Positions 1-12,362 of a DNA stretch of 64,000 bases are shown in pieces. The notes beneath the pieces were generated by a model. The model was given only the letters and a program-made list of their open reading frames with translations. It did not search any database and was not told where the DNA came from. The stretch comes from Gordionus sp. m RMFG-2023 (taxonomy: Eukaryota; Nematomorpha; Gordioida; Chordodea; Parachordodidae). The position numbers and the translations under genes are program-made. The stretch covers positions 5,582,509 to 5,646,508 of the forward strand of contig NC_088777.1 of NCBI RefSeq assembly GCF_954871325.1, given 5' to 3'. How positions within the stretch are numbered: the stretch's first letter is position 1; every line of letters begins with the position of its first letter.

Positions 1-110
1 TCTATTTTCACACCTATTGTAAGGTAAAAAAAAAGAAGAAAGAACATACTAATTACATGCTAATAATAAAAAAACATGTAAATTTAAAGTAATATCATTT
101 AAGCATTTAC

Positions 111-1527
111 TTTGATTGACAACTCCAAACAAAATATAATCCAATCGTTGCCCGGAGCAGGGTACATTATGAAAATTATTTATGTCACATTTATGAGCTT
201 TCATAAAATCCCAACATTGACTCATTTTAGCACTAATTATGTTAGTAAATGATTGAGAAACTGTAAATGAGTTAGAAGGATTAGAAAATGTCCAAGAATC
301 TTTAGGTTCTAATGAATTTATTAATGAAACATTATCCTCAATGTTTTCATCTGAATTTAATGTTTCTGGAAATTCAAAATTATCATTTTTAATTATATTG
401 TGAGGTGGAAGTTTTCCCATATTTTTTCTTTGAATTAAACCATTATCAATATAAGTCCCTTTATATTTTTCATTTTCATCCTTGCACAAATAATCTTCAC
501 ATTCACAATTGATAATGGAATTATTAAAATATGATTGCCATGAATCACTTAGTCCAGTGTATGTTAATAAAAGTTTGATTGGTAACTCATTAGGTGAACA
601 GTTCAAGTCCCCAGCTAATATAATTGCATCATGCTTTGAATTAGATGTTAGAGTTATAAAATTAGCTAATTCAAACAATTGGCATAATCTATGTACAGCA
701 TAAATATCATCCGTTTTTGAGTAATGGTCAAAATAATTCAATGGGTCATCATTATAATTTTTTAGAACAATATTCTCAGCTAAGCTATTTGAGGTAGTAT
801 ATTTAGCTATGGTCTGAATAATATATTGAAAGGTTATTAATATAATTACCTATAAATTTATTTTAATAGTTTTCAATATATAAGCATAAATATTTAATAA
901 AAAATGTAAAATTTATTTTAGCAAAAGCTTTTCTTTGATCAGAAAAGACCATTTAAACTTATTGATTTAAATGAAATTTAAAACATACTAACATGAGTTA
1001 GATAAAAATGGATTATGAATGAATCAAACTGGAGAATACTCAGAGTTGCACATTTTCCCCCAAACCAGTCCCCATGCCAAATTTTGTGAGGTTTGCCATT
1101 TAAACTATATTGGTGAATTATAGTATTCAATATAGGGCCTTTAGATAATATACAAAGGCCACTTCCTATAACACCACTATATAATATTACTAAATTTAGA
1201 TGAAAAGAAAATTAATTATTAAATTACGTATAAAAATAATGTGAATAGGGTAAGACTGACTTTGAATACATACATAAACATGTGTAATCCTCTTCAGACC
1301 AAACCTTTAAATACAAGATAAAAATAAGGATTATTAATTTATTACTTCTTGCAAAGCAACAATATCATATTTTCCTGTGCTAATCTCTTTTGCCAAAGCT
1401 AATATCCTTTCTTTCCTAAATAAACTAAGAAATGGTATACCCCTAAATCAATTAATTGATATACATCACATAGATATTAATAATACCAACAATTCTGAGA
1501 TAAAACTCTAATATTTGTACTATCCAT
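111..1527 (-). CDS. SMPD2: neutral sphingomyelinase (SMPD2-type), five exons, 3' end outside window
   Basis: The protein belongs to the Mg-dependent endonuclease/exonuclease/phosphatase fold enzymes that hydrolyse sphingomyelin to ceramide and phosphocholine. Exons read 1527-1487 (MDSTNIRVLSQNCW), 1442-1346 (GIPFLS...DIVALQE), 1304-1228 (VWSEEDY...YFYT), 1176-993 (GVIGSGLCILSKGPI...HGDWFGGK...YLTH) and 813-111 (TIAKY...DDIYAVHR...AGDLNCSP...RLDYILFG). Every junction is GT-AG and in phase: W, T and the V/W boundary are all restored. Visible family landmarks are NCWGIP, the metal-ligand glutamate in LQEVW, SGxIGSGL, HGDWF, GDLN and DYILF. The terminal SDHE histidine motif and the usual C-terminal membrane helices would lie left of position 1. 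A stretch of roughly 100 residues between SDSW and the RLDYILF motif is longer than in vertebrate SMPD2 and rich in N, D and S. Introns are 44, 41, 51 and 179 nt. The start is chosen because the Met exon joins NC-W in phase. A possible 5'UTR splice acceptor lies at 1541-1542. Confidence 0.93.
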
Positions 1528-1544
1528 TCTAAAGAGTCGTCTGC

Positions 1545-2118
1545 AAATTAAATATTTTAAAAACTCAAATGAATTATGTGACATTCAAATTTTATGACAG
1601 TGAATGATAATTTATCAGTTGATATAGACATGAAAATGTCATAGTAAACTTTTCCAAAACATATTACAGATTATAGAGCAAAACTAAGAGGGGGCATTTA
1701 AAACCCATCTTTTACATCAAATCTTTTGGCCTAAAATGAGACATTGTAGATTTTATGTTTTACTGTTATTTTCATAAACTATATGTGAATTTTTAAAATA
1801 ATAAATATATATTACAAATATTATAGGGTAAGATTTTATATTTATAACAAAAATTTTTTTTAAAAAAAGTGTGTTTTATTTTTGCATATTACTTACAAAA
1901 TAAATAGCACAACATTAAAGAAATACGTGTGTTAATTTTACCGTCCATTTTTTTGCATTTACAGTTTTATAAAATACCATTTAATATTTTTTTAAAGTGT
2001 TTATATCATGAAAATTTTTATCTAATAACACTAAAAATACATTAATTTTTATCAATTCCTGATTACTTTTTATTTACAAAGAAGGAAATATAAAAACTGG
2101 AATAAGAAAAAAATAGAT
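1545..2118. other. upstream flank of the SMPD2-like gene
   Basis: AT-rich sequence with many A and T runs. No convincing promoter motif or exon is visible. It must hold the minus-strand transcription start if the 5' untranslated region is short. Confidence 0.4.
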
Positions 2119-2418
2119 ATGGCGAGAAAAATTATTGTCAGTACTCTAGAGAGAGTAGATAAAAATGAAAGATATCCCAAAGTATATGTCTTTATCGTCT
2201 ATAAATAAATTAAGACTCGAAACTTTTCCCGAAATCATAGGAGATTCATTGAAAGATTATGTAATTGGAAAGATAGATGAAATAATGACACCTTCAATAG
2301 AGAAATAAAAATAATGAATCTTTTAATGACTAATCATTCCTTTACAATTTATGATATTATGGATAGTTTTCCTTCTGAATTTCCTAAAAATGAAGAAATT
2401 ATAAGAAAATATATTTAA
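2119..2418 (+). pseudogene. unidentified coding-looking trace in three frames
   Basis: Three short open stretches follow one another on the plus strand in successive frames: 2119-2208 (starts MARKIIVSTLERVDKN), 2165-2308 (includes SLSSINKLRLETFPEIIGD) and 2314-2418 (includes YDIMDSFPSEFPKNEEII). The residues are more mixed and less K/N/I/F-dominated than random translations of this AT-rich DNA, which suggests remains of one decayed gene. I do not recognise the family. It could equally be chance, or exons of an unrecognised gene whose junctions I cannot see. It lies divergent from the sphingomyelinase gene. Confidence 0.22.
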
Positions 2419-4194
2419 ATAAGTTGGTCCAAAAAAAGTGCAGGAAAGGAACCTGATAGGAGAAACACAGGTGGTTGCTATCAATATACGTTAAATTACT
2501 TGTATAAAAGAATATAGCCAAAGAAAAAATAATTTTCTCAAACGAGACAGGCATAAATTTACATGTTATAAGTTGGACCCTAGGCACCATATTACTTTAC
2601 GCCAAAAGTAAAGATCCCATTATCCAAATAAAAATATTATATATAATGCACTTTTGAAATCGAAGGTTTATATTTTATCGTAATTTGGAAGGACCGTATA
2701 GTGGTTATTATTTCTTGATTATATCAAAAAAATTATTAATATCCTACCAAGTAATGGCTGTTATTAATATAGATAATGTTTCAAACCATAAAAGCCATCT
2801 CATTAATAGCTTTAAAGAGAGAATAAATATTGACCATCCTATTCGTCACAGCTCAACCCAATAAAAAATTCTTCTAAAAAACAAATATAGGTCAATTAAT
2901 CTCCGACCAAATACAAAAATATTCTTAATGAATTTAATATTTCTTATGACTTTTAAATTATTATAATAAGATGCATCAATATTTAGAGATTAATTATTCT
3001 CAAGAATTGTTTGAAATTTAATTTTATTGAAGGAAAGATATTTAAACATTCAAAGATTAGATAAGTCTGATGCTAAATAATTTCATTTTCATTAAAAAAA
3101 ATTACGTTTGTACAAATCGAATTAATCATTATTATTTTATTAAGTATTTTACTGTAAAAATATTAATTAAAAAAGAATGAATTTTTAAAACAAAATCAAT
3201 CAAAAAAAAATTATTATGCTATTACATTATTTTTCGCATGATTGGTTAATTGCATTTAATTTTTAATTAGCAGTTCATTTATATATATTGTTTTTAACCA
3301 TTCATAAAATAGTTAAAATCAAAAAGGTTAAATAACCATTTTTTGAAATATTTTAAAAAAGGATCAATACTCTTTAAAAAATATTTATATAGCAAGTATA
3401 AAGATATCATTTTTACCTCTTAAAAAGAAAGTAGTTATTTCTATACATGCAAATTATTGTGATGTATTTATTTAATTTATTTGTCACAGTGCTAAATTCT
3501 AACAAAAATTATAATTTTGAAAATTACAAATGTGTTTTGAACAATTAATGTTTTATTAGAAAAATTCAAAAAAAAAATATCTTTAGAAAAATATGGAGAG
3601 TGTAGGGGCTTTCAAATTCAAAATTTCATTAAAACTTTTTAAAAATTTACGAAATTGAGTTTAGACGGATAATATATAAATGCGAGAATCATTTTTCTAT
3701 TGAAAATTGTTTGACTTTGAGGGGACTCACCTTATATATAATATTGAGAAAAGACTAGGTAAAAAAAAAGAAATAAGGTTTAAAATCCATAATAAGCAGT
3801 ATGATGCAATATGCAAAATTTAATATGCATTTATTTTAAAATAGATATGTACAGAGATATCTCTATTTTATAAATTTTGCAGGAATTATACGCATAAAAT
3901 TAGCGCTAAAATAGTTGTTAGTTATTAACTATTCACAAATAAATACCAAGAAATTTAAATTAGGGGGAAACATTTTCCACGATATGTCAAGCACAATTAA
4001 TTTGATTAATAATTTATTTCTATTTGAATTATGAACATGCACAGTAAATGGAGTTGTTAAAATACAGCGCCATTTTAAAAATATAAGTAGCCTTAGTGCA
4101 CCACATTTTTGAGTCGATATTCCCAAAAATGAAAGTCGCGCGGGCAGTATATTTCAAGCCCAACATTTTAGATCGTCATTATATTATAAATAAT
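2419..4194. other. AT-rich non-genic stretch
   Basis: Homopolymer-rich AT sequence. No exon, repeat or element boundary can be supported here. Confidence 0.4.
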
Positions 4195-4199
4195 TGAAT

Positions 4200-4320
4200 A
4201 TATTTTTTAAAAAAAATCCCTGCCGGGCCGAAATAATTTTTTTTAGAAAAGATCCGGGCGGGGCCAGGCCTTAGAATATAAAACCCTGGCCGGGCCGTGC
4301 AAATATTACCTCAGCAGATT
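4200..4320. repeat. GC-rich CCGGGC island, decayed element fragment
   Basis: A sudden GC-rich patch in AT-rich DNA holds the repeated words CTGCCGGGCC, CCGGGCGGGGCC and CCTGGCCGGGCCG. Similar words occur inside the TIR element at 15490-15733 and at 11206-11240 and 54186-54210, so it is probably a fragment of the same class of short DNA element. Ends and target duplication are not visible. Confidence 0.4.
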
Positions 4321-4545
4321 TTTGATATTTATTACGTAACCTTATAGTAACACTGACGGGCGATTAGCCTAAATCCTTCGCCGATGCCTAATTTTTGACT
4401 AATTAGGTTTTAGGCTAAGCCATTTGGAGTCGGCTAAAATTAGCACAATACGAAACATTATGTAGTGGGATATAATTACTTATCAGCGGTAATTTTTAAA
4501 TTTGAAAAATCTCACGCTTCATATTTCAGATCGGGAATCTTGGAA

Positions 4546-4640
4546 TAGTATTATTAAATAGCTCGATATAAGCCGATTTTTAAAAAGGGCAAACTCAATA
4601 TTTTAGCCAGAAAAATATTGTCTAACCTTCGAAATAATCT
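4546..4640. mobile_element. foldback MITE fragment (same family as 50669-50890)
   Basis: Begins TAGTATTATTAAATAGCTCG, then AAGCCGATTTTTAAAA, then ACTCAATATTTTAGCCAGAA and AATATTGTCTAA. These blocks follow in the same order and spacing as one arm of the complete copy at 50669-50890. Only the arm and the start of the centre are kept; the far arm is missing or unrecognisable. Confidence 0.65.
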
Positions 4641-7600
4641 TGATTTAAATTAATTTTTATATAACTTATCAAAAATTGTTTAAAATTTTACTTCAAAATT
4701 TTACAGAGTATAGGTAGGTTCTATATATGGTGGAATAAATTTTCTGTTAACTCTTTTTTAAAATTTAAAAATCGTTCTCAGTATATAACTTAAAATATAA
4801 CGATTTCGAATTACATTGATTCTCTATTCCAATACGACATATAATATCATATATAAAAGAAATATAAATCAGTTATAAAAATAATTTCTATTATAATGAA
4901 GTGTACATTTTTTAAAAAAAAATAAAATTTAAAAAATTTTGCATATAAATCAAATTTTCATACTTCCAAGAAATAGAAAAAAAAATTCGCTTTTAATTCT
5001 TGGATTTATTTTGTTTCAGTTTCTCCGCTTTAAAAATCCAAAATTCCTAAGATTCTCATAACCCTGTTATTAGAACCCTTCTTTTTATTTTAAAAAAAAT
5101 CTCAATATTCTGTATTCTGAAATAATATGTACGTTAATTTTAAATAATATGAATAGGAATTTATGATGGTCATTAGTCGCTATAATAGCTAATTTCATTA
5201 AAATAAAATAATTTGGAGATTAGACAATAGTCTTAATGATATGTGAACAACTAATCCACTTTAGTTACCTTCTCATTCAAACAGACATTTTAGTCGGCAT
5301 CAAACCCATTACCAATAAAGTAAGAATTTTTTTTGCATTTTAAAATTTAATTGAGCTAGTTATTTTAAATTCAAAGATCTGATTTTTCCGGAAATGCACA
5401 ATAGGTGTATAATATACACCCTATAAATTTTAGACAATTTTATAATGAACCTTTAAAGAAATTACAATTTAAAATGAAAAACCTAGTGCGCATGTTGCGA
5501 AAACCTATTAAACTATCACCCTACCCAAAATTCTATAGTGTAAAAACATAAAATTTAGCTATAAATTTACGGACTATTTCTAAATTTAATAAAAATTATT
5601 GAAAAATAATATTATTTATTAAATATAACACATGCATATCCTATTTTACGTAGAAGGTCTATTCAGTTCTTTATGTTTAAACAATATTCATCATTTGAGA
5701 ATTAGATTATTCTATATCCAGTTTTGGTCAAAAAATGGCTTTTTTTACATAAATCAATTTTTTTAAAAAAATTTGAAATGTATATAAAAAATAAATTAAA
5801 TTATAGCCAATATAAGGTTAAATATTCTATTGAAATCAATAGAAACTTAATTAATAAAATTGTTCTCCTGTAAAATTACAAAAAGTGGAGATGGAATAAT
5901 CTAATCGGGCGACGAATAATTCAATATTAAATGTAATGATAGAATGTTAATGAGAATTATATAAAAATTATCGAATGAATTAAAAAGGGAAAATATATAT
6001 TTATTTTATAAATAATATTTAAAATTGTCTAATAAATTTTTTTAAATTTTAAGAAAAGAGACCTAATTAAAATAAATCATAATTAAAAAAAATGCATAAC
6101 TTATGCTAGAACTGGATAAAAATAGTACGTTCCTTAGAAATCTAAGTTACCTGCTGTAATTTTTTCCCATGGCTTACTATATTTAGACTCCAGGGGCGAT
6201 GTTTTATATATCGATGACCAAGAAAAGGGTTTTAAATCTCTTATAAGAAACAAAAATAATTATGCATTTTAGATTATTGGAGCCTCAACAACCTATTTAA
6301 TATTAATGATAACGAATTTGAAAAACTACTCTTAGGAAGAAACCTCCCAAAAATTAACACATATGAAAGGGACAGAATCCAATTAAACCTTCTATTATAA
6401 GTGTTTGACTTTTGGGAAGATTATTAATCAATTTATACGGAGTATTATTTATTGGCAAAAAATTGTTCAATGTAAAGGTAATTTTATTTCTTGAGATATA
6501 CCCATATTAAAATAATGTATTCAGACATTTTTTTTGATTGTAACAAAAAAAAAATTTAGATAATAAAGGTTTTTTCTAAGACCTATAATAGTGTTTTATC
6601 TCACTTTTTGGGCGTAATCGAGTTATGAAATAGATTCTTTTGTTTTAATTTATGAACAAATTTTTCAGAAATTAATTTTTCACCAGGTATTGTTTGCTGC
6701 GCATTTTATTGACCTTTGATAAAATTACTTAGGTTTTTTGATAAACAAATATTTCCCAATGGGTATTTACGTACATTACACATACGATACATTAATATAA
6801 TGTAAAAAGAGATTTAAAATTTTTTTTTTCGAAAATCGCCATTTTAAAATGGATAAATTTTATTTTAAATAATTGAATGCTATATTTTACAAGAAGAAAT
6901 CATTATTATATTTAAAAAATTTTTCATAAGCTAATTCATCGTTATAATTCATATTGTTTGGAAGTCTCAAATGATGATAATTTTAAAGATAAGATATAAT
7001 ACAATTCGTTTTTACGCATTAAAACTTAAAATTTAAAAACACAATATTTTTTAGAGTGCATTATTGTAAAATCTTTTATTTTTATTCCTATTTTGAGTAA
7101 ATGTTTCTAATATATTTATAAACCATTTCAATGATCATTAAAATATACAAAATTATATTATTTAAAATATAGATTTTGTTGGATGATGCTTAATTTTTTT
7201 TTCTACTAGAAACCCTGAAACCCAAAATGGTTTTCAAATATTATTATTTACAAAAACAAGAATTTGAATAAATATAAGTTCTAAAGTCAATAAAATGTAA
7301 ATATCAAAACACACTTATCCTTTAAACAAATTAATATTTATGAATAAATTATTTAATCCATTTTTTTGTAAAAAAAAAATTTAATAATATTTAATATCGA
7401 TGAAGCTAATGTTAATAACTATTCTTGAAATAACAAAAGGTTTTAGATTATATATATTTTAAAGATTATATATGAGACAAGTTAGCAAAATTCTTTTCAA
7501 AAAAAAATAAGGGACCCCTTTTTATATTTTAAAAATATTTATATTATAAGGAAATAAGTTATGCCCTCTCCCTCAATTTTTAAACAATATAAAATATCAT

Positions 7601-9092
7601 TGCTCTAACTATAAAATTTCATAAAAGGGATAGGAAGAATAGAAATATAATTGGAAAGAAAAAAACATTATAAAATAAAGGCCCATAAGCGTTAATCTTT
7701 AGGTATGTTTATTTTTCTAAAAGGTCGTATTTACAAAGTAATGGCAGATAAAATGGGGATTTACATGGAATAACTAAAATTGCTTAGGGAAATCTGAGAT
7801 TTATGGGTAGAATTCTGTTAGATACTCTCATAATGTTAAACATGGATTATTAATTTATTATAATGGTTATTATATAGCGCAATTTATATGTTACATTCAT
7901 TAATTTATACAATTTATATTAACTTTACTTAATAGTTTGATTTAATTATTTAATAGTTTTATTTTATATATAAAGAATGAATTTATTATAGTTTTTGGAG
8001 TTAAATTATAGTTAAAATATTTTTAAAATATATATATTTAATAAAAGTTTTAAATCTTTTTGTAATATCTTACCTTACTCCCTGCCAACCTTAACACATA
8101 ATAACTATATATATAAATTATATATACCCTTCAATGATGGATGAAGTCTAGGGCAAAAAACAGTGGAAATAGTTATAGATATAATAGAATTAAGAGTGTT
8201 CAGGTAGATTTATAAATTTTTTTTATCGTATGGTAAGGAAAAAAATTATTTGGTAAAGAATACTATCTCTCTAAAAAATTTCGTAAATAATCTATTAAAT
8301 TGACGGAGTTATGATTAGGTTAACTCAGTGTGGTTAAATATTTATTTACAAGTCGCGGCTCTATTATTTTTTAGATTTAAAAATATTATTTAATGGTATA
8401 TATGGCCTATCAAGTTGCCCTTTGGATTAAGTCAAATGGTTATATTGGCTAACTTGAAACTAGGGTGAACAATAGCGACTATGTTTAACATACAGATAAT
8501 AAAGACAATAATTTATAAAATAATCATTAAATAAATAAGTCTGATATTCAGGATTTCGAAAAATGAGTGGCAGTTCAAGGGCAGGTCAACGCGCATTAAT
8601 TATATGTCTTTTGAACAATCGTACTTCTATTGAAAAAATAATAAAGAGTTAATAAAAAAAATGTATATTATTATATAGCTAAATGGAATATAAGTAAAGA
8701 TTAAATTAATTTTATAATTATATAATTTCTTAAAATTTATTTAAATAGACAAATAATGAATAACCAAATATAATTTTTTGATATTAAATGAATTATTTGG
8801 ATTAAATATTTTTTTTAAAATTTTGTATGGATTCCTGAAATATTTATATATATGTATTTTAATATAAAATTAAAACATTTTAAAGAATTAATAATATATA
8901 TCTCAATCCTCAATAATAGGAAATTTTTTAAGAATTTTTCTCAGAATCCTATCAACTTTTAAATTAGTTTGTATTTATATACGAACATCCCTCCATTTAT
9001 TATGGCTAAAAAATGCCAGTGCACACTTGTATTAACGTGTTAAATTTGGTAGGGTAGATAGATATTATGGACAATTTATTTTCTTATGTTTC
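4641..9092. other. 4.4-kb AT-rich stretch with no supported feature
   Basis: No exon-like patch, terminal repeat or tandem array of note was found by eye. Many homopolymer A/T runs. A decayed intron or old element could be hidden here without recognisable signal. Confidence 0.4.
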
Positions 9093-9155
9093 TAATAATA
9101 ATTTTATTTCTCAAATAAATTAATAATAATTTATTTCTCAAGTAAATTAATAATA
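9093..9155. repeat. two-copy tandem repeat of about 28 bp
   Basis: A unit of the form TAATAATAATTT, ATTTCTCAA, TAAAT occurs at 9093-9120 and again at 9121-9147, followed by the start of a third copy. Confidence 0.6.
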
Positions 9156-9172
9156 ATATCATGTATATGGAT

Positions 9173-9260
9173 TAGAGATCTGCAAAGTCCAACCCGTTTC
9201 CAACCCCAAAAGCCCGTAAGCAGATTTAAAAAAATTATAACCGGAAGGTCAATTCCTATG
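9173..9260. mobile_element. truncated TIR element end (family of 15490-15733)
   Basis: Starts TAGAGATCTGCAAAGTCC followed by AACCCG and AAGCCCG words. It aligns with the reverse complement of the right end of the element at 15490-15733, which reads CAGAGACCTGCAGATACGG then CCCGGG. No second terminus is identifiable. Confidence 0.4.
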
Positions 9261-9899
9261 ATAAATAGATTTCGGCCATTGAAAATCTCAAATTTTTTCG
9301 TAAAACAGTACAAGTATCAAAATTTTGACATATTTTATTCAGTTTCGAACTAATTATTAATACTATTTGAAAAAAAAAATTACAACATGCTAATTTTTTT
9401 ATATTTTAAGATTTGTCTAGCTAAAATATTAAATTTATAAATAATATAGTAAAATTATCAAAATATTAAATATGTATGTTATGTCCAATTGTAAAACACA
9501 ATACAGATATCAAATACATCGATTTATAAAACGGTTGTTATAGAAATAGATAGGCATAGAATAGAGATATAAGAACCTTAAATTGACATTGGGGAAAAAT
9601 TATATACATATATTAAAAAAATGATGGCCGAAAATTCTTATAAAATAATTAAGGGCCCGGAGTAAACTTTTCGTAAAATTTTAACTGACAGGGTCTAATT
9701 TTATTTAAATTGAGCATAGGCTGTAATCATTATAGCGGGATTATATATGAGAGATTTTTTTAACTTTTCCGCCTGTTGGAAATTTCAAATGAAACATAAT
9801 TGTTATGAAATAAAGTAAAATTTTATATAAAACTTAAACTCCTCTAATATCCTTAAGCTATTGTTCAAAGGAATGAGAGTTAACATAATAACAAATATC
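9261..9899. other. AT-rich non-genic stretch
   Basis: Nothing supportable beyond AT-rich low-complexity sequence. Confidence 0.35.
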
Positions 9900-10621
9900 T
9901 TAAGTCCAGAGAAGCAGAAAGTTTTGTTTCACTCTACGGACAAATAACAAAGATTGCTTACAAGAACTATTGAGATAACACAGGTGATGAAGTGAATACT
10001 TTACTTTTGAATTAAGCGATGCGCCACATCTAATTATGGTCGAGACATCTCAGCCTCTAGCTCGCGTACTTAATTTTGTTATCAGTCATAAGTGTTAATA
10101 TTTAAGTAAATTATTTTATTAAATAATTATTAAAATTATCTTGAGGTAATCGAAAGTATTGTTTGAAGGAACTGTTAGGTCATATTTAGATGTTAATGAT
10201 TAAATAAATGAGTTTAAATGGTTATTCTTATCCATCATTCTTTGTCTAAGGTAAAAATTTTCTATAGTATTTTGGTATTCGATGTGAAGGGATGCCCTAG
10301 TTCAATGAAGAAGGCAAAGCATGAATGCCAGAAGAAGTTAGCGGTGTAACAACTATTGGTATGAATATATAGTTAGAAGGTAAAAGAGACAAATATTTGG
10401 CAGATTTATTACGTTTTGCTTCAATAATGGCAACATGGCTTAAATTGGGGGGTGCGAGTGGATCTGCGCAGAAAAAATTTTAGGTTAAGAAATTCACCAC
10501 TCTTCCAAGGAATCTTCGGGAAGTTTACCATCTGCATTACAAAGTCCAGTAAAGTGGTGTAGAAGTCTAAGAAATGAAATTCTCTCAAAATTATTAGATA
10601 GAATATCTATAAAAATGTTGG
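9900..10621 (+). pseudogene. unidentified decayed coding trace
   Basis: GC content rises relative to the flanks. Plus-strand translation gives short mixed-composition stretches such as AESFVSLYGQITKIAYKNY (about 9918-9974) and RFASIMATWLKLGGASGSAQ (about 10412-10471), separated by stops and frame changes. I do not recognise the source. It may be an old transposon or a retrocopy; neither ends nor catalytic motifs are visible, so the call is weak. Confidence 0.22.
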
Positions 10622-12255
10622 TATACATTTCCTAAAATCATAAAAAAAACATAATGAATTAATGTGTTTATGTTTAAAAATAATACAATAAGTGAGAAGA
10701 CATATTAACATTAACACTAACATGTACATTTTGTTTAATATATAGAATAATATAAAATTAGTTTAATCCTTTAAAATAGGTAGCACTCTATTTGACTTTA
10801 CATAATATTTCAAAAATAGGAATTCTTAGGCCAAATTGAGAGATTGGAACTTATCTGTTAAAAATAATATGAAATTTAACATAATATAACCTTTTGTATA
10901 AAAAAAATATATTTGATTTACTATAAAATTAAATTATAAATATTAATATTTGTTTAATATATGCTTATCCCCGTAAGTAAGAGAAATTAAGCATTTATTG
11001 TATTTATGCCATTATCTAATCTACAGCCGAATTTTATAATATTATTTGTTCTTTTTTAAGATTCTTATATTAATAAACCGATATAAGTAAATTAAGAAGT
11101 TTTAATTAACTAAATACAAATAAAATTTTGGAGAAAATATATACCTATATAAAACTTGCAAATTAAAATCCTTCAAACCAAGCATATCAATGACCCGAAG
11201 GCAAACTTTTTTAGACCCGGGCAGCTCAGCCCGATGCCCCAATATTTTAAAAAAGCTTATAAAGAAAAATCTCAAACCTTACAGGAAGGAAATATGATAT
11301 TAATATTTATCGAGCCACTGTTGGCGCACGGTCTACATTATATTTATGAGTTTACTTGTACGCTTGCCACTGTCCACAGGCTGAGAGACGGCTCCTTAGG
11401 AGTACAAAAGTCTAGGAGCTTTAACAAATGATCAAATACTATTCCCTAAACCTGATATCGATTAATGATTTTTTTCTACTAACTATTCTAAATTAAAAAG
11501 CGATTAGTTTACCACTGGATTTAAACCATAATTAATTTATCTCTTTTTTTTATAAATAATTTTTAAAATTTGGTTCAAAATATTTTTTTTTTAAATTGAT
11601 ATTCCGATCAAAGATAGTACTAGAGAATATAAATGTTTTCGCAATACATTTTCTCTAATAAATTTATAATTATTAAATATTCCTTTAATTTTGTCTAGGT
11701 TTGGTATTATGTTAGTTATAAAAATAATGTATTTATATATTATATTTAACATTTACCAATAAGAAAAATGGAATAAAAACATCAATTTTATGTTTCAAAT
11801 TCATATTATACGATATAGGGAATGTTAAAACATTTAGTTTAATATATAGTTATAGTGAATTTATAATTTGGCCATGGAGTTCTGACACCTTAGTTTATGC
11901 AACTAACTTAATAATAAGTACACTCTCTTAACAAACACGAAATAGGTATTATAATATTTAACGATTCGGATTATGTATTGAAAATGTTTGGGTAATGAAA
12001 AAGCTTCCCATTCTAATTTTCTTAAGAGAGATTAAATACACAGATGGAAAAAATATTTTATTATGGAAATTTGGGAAAAAATGACGGTTTAGGTTATACA
12101 CCATTTTGGAGGATGTAATTCTCTGGACAAAAGAAAAGAGGCATTAAAAGATATTTAAGAATGGAATGTAAATAATTATGCTTCAAAAAGTCGCTATTTA
12201 CAGAGCTAGTGCTGTATCAGGGATTAGTCTTGGAAAGGTGAGGGAGAGGGAGGTG
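10622..12255. other. AT-rich stretch with one small GC-rich patch
   Basis: The only structure is a patch at about 11190-11240 with GACCCGAAGG, ACCCGGGCAGCTCAGCCCG and GATGCCCC, similar in style to the CCGGGC islands at 4200 and 15490. The 91-codon open frame that crosses it has no recognisable domain. Confidence 0.35.
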
Positions 12256-12362
<107 letters not shown>

